A stretch of DNA of 8,060 nt from assembly GCA_030673735.1 (NCBI GenBank), contig DAOVIK010000059.1:1-8060 (forward strand), read 5' to 3'. This DNA comes from Anaerolineae bacterium. Its GTDB lineage: Bacteria > Chloroflexota > Anaerolineae > Anaerolineales > E44-bin32. A program made the position numbers and the translations under genes. This document shows positions 1-5,634 of the stretch, one piece after another. The notes beneath the pieces are model-generated. The model ran no database searches. It was not told where the DNA came from and saw only the letters and a list, made by a program, of their open reading frames with translations. Position 1 is the first letter of the stretch, and every line of letters begins with the position of its first letter.

Positions 1-20
1 GGCATTTACCGGTCCCTCGG

Positions 21-79
21 GAAAGACGCACAGCTGCTTGGCCCGAGCACTATTCGGGGTACGTCTCTACAATTTACCT
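21..79. repeat. Degenerate nested hairpin repeat, copy 1
   Basis: Outer arms GAAAGACGCAC (21-31) and GTACGTCTCTA (59-69) pair imperfectly. Inner arms CCCGA (42-46) and TCGGG (54-58) pair perfectly. The right edge, CGTCTCTACAATTTACCT (62-79), matches 17 of 18 bases of the right edge of the repeat at 292-356, and its 12-base core CGTCTCTACAAT recurs at 1339-1350. It is therefore one of at least three members of a small dispersed family with a fixed right end. No coding function is visible. Confidence 0.6.
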
Positions 80-126
80 ATCCTGGATGCCATAGACTTG
101 AATTCGGATCAGCTTTTGCACTTGTA

Positions 127-258
127 GGGGCGACCCCCGCAGAGCCTGCCCCCTGAAAGAAACCAGGACAGGCTGGCGGGTAGTCCAGGGAACGCGGGAC
201 AGGCAGCGGTCGCCCGGGCCCACCGCCTTCACGGGATCATATCCTCGCGGTGGCCCGG
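127..258. repeat. Clustered GC-rich inverted repeats, non-coding
   Basis: Several inverted repeats are packed together. GGGCGACC (128-135) pairs with GGTCGCCC (208-215). CCCGC (136-140) pairs with GCGGG (176-180), and AGCCTG (143-148) with CAGGCT (169-174), giving a nested stem over 136-180. A second stem joins CCGGGCCCACCGC (214-226) to GCGGTGGCCCGG (247-258) with one bulged base. I see no gene here. The structure resembles short intergenic repeats rather than a terminator, because no T-run follows the stems. It could be folded RNA, but nothing specific supports that. Confidence 0.5.
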
Positions 259-291
259 CGTACTTGAAGCGGCCTCTCTAATCCAGAGCCC

Positions 292-356
292 GTAGAAACG
301 CACCGTCGTTCATCCCGCATGTTCTTAGCGGGACGGTGCGTCTCTACAATCTACCT
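292..356. repeat. Nested hairpin repeat, copy 2
   Basis: Sixteen-base arms GTAGAAACGCACCGTC (292-307) and GACGGTGCGTCTCTAC (332-347) are inverted repeats with one mismatch. Inside them TCCCGC (313-318) pairs with GCGGGA (328-333). The right edge CGTCTCTACAATCTACCT (339-356) is shared with copy 1 at 62-79. The nested architecture (long outer arms, GC-rich inner arms) is the same as in copy 1 but better preserved. About 70 bases with no clear structure lie between it and the putative promoter of the next gene. Confidence 0.65.
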
Positions 357-428
357 GTCCCAGAGTACATGAGTTCCAAATCCCCTCAATGTCTTTACGC
401 GCATAGCGCAAACCCTCATCTGAGAAGA

Positions 429-456
429 TTGCCTGCACGCTCAAGTCTGCTAGACT
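429..456 (+). promoter_or_regulatory. Possible sigma70-type promoter of the AIM24-family gene
   Basis: TTGCCT (429-434) and TAGACT (451-456) each match four of six consensus positions, with a 16-base spacer. Transcription would start near 463, leaving a leader of roughly 30 bases before the ATG at 495. This is a pattern match only; no operator is visible. Confidence 0.3.
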
Positions 457-494
457 TCTGGCGTCTTGATTGAGAATCGTTATGGAGGAATGAC

Positions 495-1415
495 ATGGGT
501 GATGCAGTGGATTACCGCATTTTCGGAGACGATTTGCAATTGGTCGAGATTGAGCTCGACCCGGGTGAGGCCGTGCGTGCCGAAGCCGGGACCATGACCT
601 ACATGGAAACCGGTATCGAAATGCAGACCGGCACGGGCGGCGGCATCTTCAAGGGCTTGAAGCGCGCCATTACCGGTGAAAGCTTCTTCATCACCAGCTT
701 CTTGAACAACGGTAAGGCGAAGTCGCGTGCAGCATTCGCCGCTCCCTACCCGGGAAAGATCATCCCCATCGAATTGACTGATTTCGGCGGCAAGATCTTG
801 TGCCAGAAAGATTCCTTCCTGTGCGCCGCCCAGGGCGTTGAGGTCGAGGTCGCACTGACCAAGAAGCTCGGGGCTGGCATCTTCGGCGGTGAGGGCTTTA
901 TCCTGCAGCGCCTTGAAGGCGATGGAAGGGCTTTTATCCATGCTGGCGGTACTGTGATTGAGAAGGACCTGGCTGCTGGCGAGACATTGCGCGTCGACAC
1001 AGGCTGCCTCGTGGCCTTCGCCGAAAGCGTCGAGTACGACATCAAGTTCGTAGGCGGCTTCACCAACGCCCTGTTCGGCGGGGAAGGCCTCTTCCTGGCC
1101 ACGCTGACCGGCCCGGGCAAGGTCTATCTGCAGAGCCTCCCATTCTCCCGCATCGCGGATAGGATCATGGCCGCAGTCAAGGCCTCGACGGGGGAGGTGA
1201 AAGGCGTGACTGGGCTTGGCGGCGAAATCCTGGGAGACATCATCAGCGGAGGGGGAGTAATTCCGGCTCAACAATCGAAGAGGCAATCAAATCGCAGCCT
1301 CTTCCCCATCGAAGTACGCGTAGAGACGTTGCATGCAACGTCTCTACAATCTAGATGTCTAGGAGGTCAAGCCTCCATAATCGCCACAGCTTCTCTCCGC
1401 GTATGGGCGACCTGA
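495..1415 (+). CDS. AIM24 / TIGR00266 family protein with a repeat-derived C-terminal tail
   Basis: This is a member of the AIM24 family, glycine-rich beta-barrel-like proteins of unknown biochemical role; the mitochondrial namesake affects inner-membrane organisation. Family features: an acidic start (LVEIELDPGEAVRAEAG, about 16-32), MTYMETGIEMQTGTGGG (34-50), GESFFITSF (61-69), the FGGEG segments (130-134 and 194-198), and GPGKVYLQSLPFSRIADRI (206-224). No signal peptide or clear membrane helix is visible. GGAGG (484-488) lies six bases before the ATG and fixes the start. The family-like part ends in a glycine-rich stretch near residue 254, where relatives usually stop. The remaining ~52 residues look non-native, and residues 276-284 (VETLHATSL) are encoded by a perfect palindromic repeat. 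Either the original stop was lost or the tail is a harmless extension. The family call is firm; the cellular function is unknown. Confidence 0.88.
   Translation: MGDAVDYRIFGDDLQLVEIELDPGEAVRAEAGTMTYMETGIEMQTGTGGGIFKGLKRAITGESFFITSFLNNGKAKSRAAFAAPYPGKIIPIELTDFGGKILCQKDSFLCAAQGVEVEVALTKKLGAGIFGGEGFILQRLEGDGRAFIHAGGTVIEKDLAAGETLRVDTGCLVAFAESVEYDIKFVGGFTNALFGGEGLFLATLTGPGKVYLQSLPFSRIADRIMAAVKASTGEVKGVTGLGGEILGDIISGGGVIPAQQSKRQSNRSLFPIEVRVETLHATSLQSRCLGGQASIIATASLRVWAT
1320..1350. repeat. Perfect 28-bp palindrome, copy 3 of the CGTCTCTACAAT family
   Basis: Bases 1320-1347 are a perfect palindrome: the half-site GTAGAGACGTTGCA is followed immediately by its own reverse complement. The right side continues into CGTCTCTACAAT (1339-1350), identical to 62-73 and 339-350. 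It has no internal insert, unlike the two upstream copies, so it looks like a minimal form of the same repeat. It lies in frame inside the 3' end of the AIM24-family reading frame. It could form a hairpin in the mRNA, but no T-run follows, so it is not a standard terminator. Confidence 0.8.
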
Positions 1416-1478
1416 ATTAATGGTAGGGATAAGCGAAATCTTAGCCTTCAATGCATTGAGCAACATCTCCCATAAATG

Positions 1479-1633
1479 GATGTCATTCTGAGCGAAGCGA
1501 AGAATCTCGTTTTCCGGTATCAACGGGCCATGCCCGTATAAAACGAGACCCTTCGCTGTTCGTCCCTGAGGTCCCTACATGGATCGCGTACAGCGCTCCT
1601 CAGGATGACATCTCCTGAGGATGGGGGACATCT
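1479..1633. repeat. MITE-like intergenic repeat with terminal inverted repeats
   Basis: Terminal arms GATGTCATTCTGAG (1479-1492) and CTCAGGATGACATC (1599-1612) are inverted with one mismatch. Inside, TCTCGTTTT (1505-1513) pairs with AAAACGAGA (1540-1548), and ACGGGC (1523-1528) pairs with GCCCGT (1532-1537), giving a long nested hairpin. The right end is partly doubled: CCTCAGGATGACATCT (1598-1613) is followed by the similar CCTGAGGATG...GACATCT (1614-1633). The arm sequence, with the GAGCGAAGCGAAGAATCT segment beside it, resembles a repeat I recall as widespread between genes in several bacterial phyla. There is no transposase. It separates two convergent genes and could act as a folded RNA end for both, though no T-run is seen. 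Confidence 0.7.
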
Positions 1634-1637
1634 CTGC

Positions 1638-2126
1638 CTAGCTGCTTCTCAAGAAGCCCAACATCCGCGAAACCCCACGAATCATACGATGGGGGAAATC
1701 CGGATTCAGGAACTGGTTGGGGCAGGAGCCGGGGATCACCTCGATGCCATTCTCTCTGCACAGCGCCACTGCATCCTGGGAGACGCTGGTCATGCCGGCG
1801 ACGAGCCCGGGTTTGGTTCCCAGCATGCAGTGCATCCAAACATGCCCGATCCCTAGGTCGATGCACTCCTGCACGATCTGCTCAGTGATTTCAGGTTTCG
1901 TGAGGATAAACACCGCATCCGGCTTCTCCGGGATTGCTCCCAGGTTTGGATAACAAGGAGAGCCGTCGAACTCCGTTAGGCGCGGATTGACCGGCCAGAC
2001 GGCGTATCCCGCATCCTTAAAACGCTTGTAGGCCATGTTGCACCCAGTCTCGCGCCGGTCAGATACGCCCACCACGGCTATGCTTTTCTGCGCAAGAAAT
2101 TCCCCTACAAGATCATTAATGTCCAT
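1638..2126 (-). CDS. CoA-binding domain protein (CoA_binding_2 / YccU-like)
   Basis: This is a single-domain Rossmann-fold protein of 162 residues, close to the usual ~140. It matches the CoA-binding family related to the N-terminal domain of succinyl-CoA synthetase alpha. Visible features: the nucleotide loop IAVVGVSDRRETG (16-28), the strand GYAVWPVNP (40-48), PDAVFILTKPE (69-79), GHVWMHCMLG (94-103) and the conserved end VIPGSCPNQFLNPDFPHRMIR (130-150). It is cytosolic, with no signal peptide. Its substrate is unknown; members are thought to bind CoA or a similar nucleotide without a defined reaction. The start is supported by AAAGGA on the minus strand about nine bases upstream of the ATG. 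It stands alone, divergent from the PstS-like gene and convergent with the AIM24 gene across a MITE-like repeat. The family assignment is confident. Confidence 0.88.
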   Translation of the reverse strand: MDINDLVGEFLAQKSIAVVGVSDRRETGCNMAYKRFKDAGYAVWPVNPRLTEFDGSPCYPNLGAIPEKPDAVFILTKPEITEQIVQECIDLGIGHVWMHCMLGTKPGLVAGMTSVSQDAVALCRENGIEVIPGSCPNQFLNPDFPHRMIRGVSRMLGFLRSS

Positions 2127-2178
2127 ATCACAAGTGTCCTTTCGAAAATCACTGATCCCTGTGGCTCAACGGCGCGGC

Positions 2179-2219
2179 TACGATCTTACACTGAAAAAGC
2201 CCAGCGCCTAAGCACTAGG
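2179..2219 (-). repeat. Dispersed hairpin/T-run element, copy A
   Basis: First of three related 35-base elements (2179-2213, 3491-3525, 5401-5435). Copies A and C share the exact 12-mer TACGATCTTACA and match at 28 of 35 positions; A and B also match at 28 of 35. Read on the minus strand, a degenerate stem (right arm 2212-2219, left arm 2200-2207) is followed by TTTTT (2198-2194). The stem has two mismatches, so terminator activity is doubtful. It lies 52 bases upstream of the CoA-binding gene's start, on that gene's strand, and would fall in its leader if transcription begins further upstream. Confidence 0.6.
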
Positions 2220-2296
2220 ATGCGGATTATGATTGCGTATTCAACCTATTCCTGTCCAATGGCGGTCCAATTCTGTCAGGTAGCTGCCACTTCCCC

Positions 2297-2325
2297 TTGT
2301 TATCATCGGAGCTATGGCTTAGTAT
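2297..2325 (+). promoter_or_regulatory. Likely sigma70-type promoter of the PstS-like gene
   Basis: TTGTTA (2297-2302) and TAGTAT (2320-2325) each match four of six consensus positions and are separated by exactly 17 bases. Transcription would begin near 2332, leaving a leader of about 44 bases that contains GGAG at 2364-2367. I see no convincing Pho-box repeat upstream, so phosphate control is not supported by the sequence. Confidence 0.4.
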
Positions 2326-2375
2326 GGTCACGGCTTGATCGAGTAGGCTACTGATTCGCAAACGGAGCAACGACG

Positions 2376-3389
2376 ATGAAGAGGAATCTCATTCTCATCT
2401 TTTCCGCATTCACTCTCTTGATATCCGGCTGCCGTGGGTTGGTCTCCCAAACAGAGACTCCAACCAGCACTCCCGACTCAACTACGCAGAACGGTCCCGA
2501 ACAACCTGAACCCATCGACATAAGCCAAATCACTGCCCAGAATTACCCACGAGTGGATGGATCGACCTCGGCTCATCCCTTGCAGGTCATGCTGGCATGC
2601 CAAATCCTACATGTTCCATGTGTCTGGAATGAAGGGGATATGTTCGATCCAACATGGCGAATGATCCCCGACCCTGCTTTCACAGGATCTGCGGAGCTTG
2701 TGGAAAAGATCTTCGGCATTCAACACAACGGTACCCACGATGCCTACATGAATCTCATTCGCGGAGATGCAGACATCATCCTGGTGGCACGTGCTCCTTC
2801 ACAGGATGAGCTGGAAGCCGCTCAACATCGAGACGTCGATCTTGAGGTCACTCCTGTCGCCTTGGATGCCTTTGTCTTCTTGGTCAACACAGAGAATCCG
2901 GTAGAGGATCTCACTCTGGAGAGCATCCGCGCGACCTATAAGGGGGATATCACGCAATGGTCGGAACTCGGCGGAGCGGCGGGTGAAATCCACACCTATC
3001 AAAGGAACCGCAACTCTGGAAGTCAGGAGCTTATGGAGAAACTGGTCATGCGAGGCACGCGCATGATCGATTCGCCGGATATGATCTTGATATCCATGGT
3101 GGGACCAATCAATGCGATAAGCGATGACCCTCTGGGCATTGGCTACTCGGTGTTTTTCTATGCATCGTTCATGTACTCCCACGAGCGGATCAAACTGATT
3201 GGGATTGATGGGGTTCCTCCGACGTCAACGACCATCGCCGATCGATCCTATTCCTTGACTACCGAGGTCTACGCCGTGATCCGAAGCAATGCTCCTCAGC
3301 AAAGCATGGAACGGTTGCTCTTGGATTGGTTGTTGACCGCAGCGGGAAAAGAAGCTATCGGCGCGAGCGGTTATGTGCCCTTTCAATAG
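2376..3389 (+). CDS. PstS-like substrate-binding lipoprotein (PBP superfamily)
   Basis: This is an extracytoplasmic solute-binding protein of the phosphate-binding (PstS) type, 337 residues. A lipoprotein signal is clear: basic MKRN, a hydrophobic stretch (5-17) and lipobox ISGC with Cys19, then a Thr/Ser/Pro/Gln-rich linker to about residue 50 that would tether it to the membrane. Ligand-loop motifs follow: DGSTSAHPL (61-69), AFVFLVNTENPVEDLTLESI (165-184), YKGDITQWSELGG (188-200) and RNRNSGSQE (210-218), a variant of the usual SGT phosphate loop. The C-terminus (YVPFQ) is family-like. GGAG (2364-2367) sits eight bases before the ATG. No pstC, pstA, pstB or phoU lies beside it, so it may serve a transporter encoded elsewhere or be a stand-alone binding or sensing lipoprotein. 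The fold is confident; phosphate as ligand is inferred from the motifs. Confidence 0.85.
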   Translation: MKRNLILIFSAFTLLISGCRGLVSQTETPTSTPDSTTQNGPEQPEPIDISQITAQNYPRVDGSTSAHPLQVMLACQILHVPCVWNEGDMFDPTWRMIPDPAFTGSAELVEKIFGIQHNGTHDAYMNLIRGDADIILVARAPSQDELEAAQHRDVDLEVTPVALDAFVFLVNTENPVEDLTLESIRATYKGDITQWSELGGAAGEIHTYQRNRNSGSQELMEKLVMRGTRMIDSPDMILISMVGPINAISDDPLGIGYSVFFYASFMYSHERIKLIGIDGVPPTSTTIADRSYSLTTEVYAVIRSNAPQQSMERLLLDWLLTAAGKEAIGASGYVPFQ

Positions 3390-3490
3390 AGTGATTGGGG
3401 AGGCAACACGATTCTTTGCCGGCATAAAACTGCTCGATATCAATCATGAACTCCTTGTCGGTCCCGCGTTTTCCGCCGGTAGCACGCCGA

Positions 3491-3533
3491 TAGGATCCTA
3501 CAACGAAAAAGCTCAGTGCCGAAGCACCGGGCT
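3491..3533 (-). terminator. Intrinsic terminator for the SnoaL-like gene (hairpin element copy B)
   Basis: Read on the minus strand, AGCCCGGTGC is followed by a TTCG loop and GCACTGAGCT, then TTTTT (3510-3506). Arms are 3524-3533 and 3510-3519, with one mismatch and one G-T pair. A C(UUCG)G loop on a GC-rich stem with a U-run is a textbook intrinsic terminator. It starts 45 bases past the stop of the minus-strand SnoaL-like gene. The same 35-base element recurs at 2179 and 5401 in more degenerate form; this is the best-folded copy. The convergent PstS-like gene gets no T-run from it on the plus strand. Confidence 0.7.
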
Positions 3534-3578
3534 CGCTGTCAAATTGCGCAGTTTTCGGGACCTCCTCCCCGCGATTGG

Positions 3579-4046
3579 CTAGGCAGCGTTAGATTTCCTG
3601 CCTTCATCAAGAGCCTCGCTCAAATCCCATAGCGGTGGGGCCAATTCCAAATCAACCAAGATGTCGTAGAACGAAAACGCGCCCCATCGATCAATGATCA
3701 TTCCATTTTCGTCTATTTGAAATATCGTTACTCCCTCGAAGCATATATCTTTCCCTGTGCTCTCAAATCCCCAGGCTTTTCCCTTTTGCGTTCCCGTTCC
3801 CCTGTACCTGACCCACACCTTGTCACCGGTCGCTACAGCATCGACGATCTCATACCTCAGGTCCGGGAAGATCGACCGGAAATACCTGATCTCATGCTTG
3901 ACTTGAGCTGGCCCTTTTGCCTCTATCTGTATCCATTCAGGCGCATAGTTATGGGCGACTATTTCATCCGCGACGTTCAGATCTGGTATGCTCCACAACT
4001 CTCTGAACCATCGCTCCGCGAGCGCCAAGTTTCTTTCATTGGACAT
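3579..4046 (-). CDS. SnoaL-like / NTF2-superfamily protein (predicted ester cyclase type)
   Basis: This is a compact alpha+beta protein of 155 residues in the SnoaL branch of the NTF2-like superfamily, in which a cone-shaped barrel holds a small ligand. Typical features: the N-terminal helix NLALAERWFRELWS (6-19), an acidic helix and HNYAPEWI segment, the helix PAQVKHEIRYFRSIFPDLRYEIVDAVATGDKVWVRYRGTGT (about 46-86), then the strands CFEGVTIFQIDENGMIIDRWGAFSF. Many relatives are annotated as ester cyclases, but most have no proven reaction, so no substrate is claimed. It is cytosolic. GGAG (minus strand, 4058-4055) lies eight bases before the ATG. The patB-like gene ends 68 bases upstream on the same strand and an intrinsic terminator follows, so the two may form one transcript. 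Confidence 0.83.
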   Translation of the reverse strand: MSNERNLALAERWFRELWSIPDLNVADEIVAHNYAPEWIQIEAKGPAQVKHEIRYFRSIFPDLRYEIVDAVATGDKVWVRYRGTGTQKGKAWGFESTGKDICFEGVTIFQIDENGMIIDRWGAFSFYDILVDLELAPPLWDLSEALDEGRKSNAA

Positions 4047-4114
4047 ATTTCACACTCCAATACCAATTGCCCGGCAGCAGCCCGATGTCGTTGTATGACT
4101 TACTGGACACCCCC

Positions 4115-5326
4115 CTACAATCTTCCGATAACTCGCCTTATCCGATCAAGGGCTTCAACCAGTATTGGCCGGGGGCAAGCGATGTTGATGCGCTCGAAGC
4201 CTTCGCCCTCGGGGCCAAAGATGAAACCCTCGTCGAGATATACTTTCGCCTCCTCCAGCATGAGTTTCTTTAGCTCCCACTTGTCAAGTTGAAGCCTGCG
4301 GCAATCAAGCCAGACGAGATAAGTGCCTTCTGGCGTAATCACATCTATTTCCGGGATGTGCTCGGCTACATACTTTTCCAGATACTCGAGATTGCCTCCA
4401 ATGTAATCGAGAACCTGGGCAAGCCACTCCTCTCCATGATCATATGCCGCCTGGAGCGCGACCATGCCGAATATGCTTATCCCGAAAAGACCGTTGGCCT
4501 GGAGGGTTTTTTGGAACCTCACGCGCAGATCTTGGTTGGGAATGATGATACAGGATGTTTGTAGCCCGGCCAGATTGAAGGTTTTGCTGGGAGAGGTGCA
4601 GATTACAGAATTCTGAGCAAAATCGTCGTTGATTATCGCAAGAGGGGTGAAGATGTAGTCAGGATAGATCAAGTCGCCGTGAATCTCGTCGGATACGATG
4701 AGAACGTTGTTGTCGATGCAAATCTTCCCAAATTCTACGAGTTCGTCCTTGGTCCACACACGCCCCACGGGATTATGCGGGCTGCATAAGATCGCCATCT
4801 TGACTTTGGGATCTCCGCACTTGGCCTCAAGATCCGCCAGATCCATTCGATATTTTCCGTCCTCATACAGCAGAGGATTGAGGACCAACTCGGCGTCGTT
4901 GTTCTCGATCGCCTTATGGAAGGGGTAATAGACAGGTGGCTGGATAAGAACACTATCCCCTTGTGAGACGTACGTACGAACAAGCATGTTCAGCGCCGGT
5001 ACTACGCCTGGGGTCAGACAGATCCAGCTCGGATCGATCTTCCAGCCGTATCGCCTCTCCATCCAGTTGGCAACGGAGAGATAGAATGGATCGGTAGGAG
5101 CTGTATATCCAAAGATCCCATGTTCGGCGCGAGCTATTAAGGCCTCCACGACAGCATCTGGACAGCGAAAGTCCATGTCGGCTACCCACATGGGAAGGAT
5201 CCGGTCGGGGCCAAAACAGGCATCAGTATGGTCCCAGTGGAGAAGATCTTCTCCTCGCTGAATGAATTCCCATTTCACTGAGCAAGTCCCTTTACGATCG
5301 TGTTCTTCATCAAACAAGTGCTTCAT
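4115..5326 (-). CDS. PatB/MalY-family PLP aminotransferase (C-S beta-lyase type)
   Basis: This is a fold-type I PLP enzyme of 403 residues, near the ~390 typical of PatB/MalY. Family members cleave the C-S bond of cystathionine or cysteine conjugates, giving pyruvate, ammonia and a thiol; some act as plain aminotransferases. Motifs in order: LPMWVADMDF (44-53, a PatB/MalY hallmark), GYTAP (73-77), PPVYYPF (130-136), CSPHNPVGRVW (181-191), SDEIHGDL (212-219, with Asp213 expected to hold the PLP ring nitrogen), SPSKTFNLAGLQ (245-256, with Lys248 the expected Schiff-base lysine) and RINIACPR (379-386), holding the carboxylate-binding arginine. The catalytic set appears complete. It is cytosolic. 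GGAG (minus strand, 5338-5335) is eight bases before the ATG. It is followed by the SnoaL-like gene and divergent from the prenyltransferase gene. The family is firm; the substrate is not determined. Confidence 0.9.
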   Translation of the reverse strand: MKHLFDEEHDRKGTCSVKWEFIQRGEDLLHWDHTDACFGPDRILPMWVADMDFRCPDAVVEALIARAEHGIFGYTAPTDPFYLSVANWMERRYGWKIDPSWICLTPGVVPALNMLVRTYVSQGDSVLIQPPVYYPFHKAIENNDAELVLNPLLYEDGKYRMDLADLEAKCGDPKVKMAILCSPHNPVGRVWTKDELVEFGKICIDNNVLIVSDEIHGDLIYPDYIFTPLAIINDDFAQNSVICTSPSKTFNLAGLQTSCIIIPNQDLRVRFQKTLQANGLFGISIFGMVALQAAYDHGEEWLAQVLDYIGGNLEYLEKYVAEHIPEIDVITPEGTYLVWLDCRRLQLDKWELKKLMLEEAKVYLDEGFIFGPEGEGFERINIACPRPILVEALDRIRRVIGRL

Positions 5327-5352
5327 GAAGTGATCTCCTGTGGGGCTGGCTA

Positions 5353-5367
5353 ACGGCTTCGAGCCGT
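5353..5367 (-). promoter_or_regulatory. Small hairpin just upstream of the patB-like ribosome site
   Basis: ACGGCT (5353-5358) and AGCCGT (5362-5367) form a perfect six-base-pair stem with a three-base loop. It lies 14 bases upstream of the GGAG of the minus-strand aminotransferase gene. A second short inverted repeat, AGCGGTTCCGCT (5390-5401), sits just beyond. These could shape the leader, but I recognise no riboswitch class. Confidence 0.3.
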
Positions 5368-5400
5368 CTGTTCTAGGCTTATTGCGTGGAGCGGTTCCGC

Positions 5401-5438
5401 TACGATCTTACAATGAAAAGATCCGGTGCCGAAGCTCC
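5401..5438 (-). repeat. Dispersed hairpin/T-run element, copy C
   Basis: Shares TACGATCTTACA and most of the following 23 bases with the copy at 2179. Read on the minus strand, a weak stem (5434-5438 with 5425-5429, one mismatch, TTCG loop) is followed by a TTTT run (5419-5416). It lies 74 bases upstream of the aminotransferase start, in the 308-base divergent region 5327-5634. Apart from this element, the hairpin at 5353 and a possible promoter at 5565, I see nothing definite in that region. Confidence 0.55.
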
Positions 5439-5564
5439 AAGGGTGGCCGGGAGGAATCTTCACTCAAGACCTAGATACTCATTGAACTTTGGCCTCTTTC
5501 GCAAGGATTGATCGCTTTCGAACGAATTCCAACCCAAAACCAAGAGATAGTGCACTGCTTCTAC

Positions 5565-5592
5565 TTGGACAGATCGCAAATCTGACTAGAAT
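5565..5592 (+). promoter_or_regulatory. Possible promoter of the prenyltransferase-cydA unit
   Basis: TTGGAC (5565-5570) and TAGAAT (5587-5592) are separated by 16 bases; an overlapping TATACT (5592-5597) is an alternative -10. Transcription would start near 5600, about 35 bases before the ATG at 5635. No operator for a redox or oxygen regulator is recognisable. Confidence 0.3.
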
Positions 5593-5634
5593 ATACTCGT
5601 CCGCCAAAGCCTCTTGAAGAAAAGAGTTCGCCCC

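Noticed and set aside
480..1286. Long minus-strand open frame (268 codons) antisense to the AIM24-family gene
   Set aside because: Its translation shows no recognisable domain and low-complexity composition typical of the complement of a GC-rich gene. The plus strand has a clear family match and ribosome site.
2225..2275. Possible minus-strand promoter for the CoA-binding gene (CATAAT with TTGGAC)
   Set aside because: The two hexamers are about 22 bases apart, too far for a standard sigma70 promoter, and no better pair is seen.
3353..3442. Minus-strand short frame beginning ATGATTGATATC after an AGGAG-like site
   Set aside because: Only about 30 codons, overlapping the 3' end of the PstS-like gene and lying beyond a strong terminator. 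The GGAG match alone is not enough.
3373..3582. Plus-strand open frame of 69 codons after the PstS-like gene
   Set aside because: It overlaps the end of the PstS-like gene, has no ribosome site or recognisable motif, and runs through the terminator element of the opposite gene.
5327..5440. Riboswitch (SAM- or T-box-like) upstream of the PatB-like gene
   Set aside because: Only short simple hairpins are present; none of the conserved core motifs of the classes I know can be recognised.
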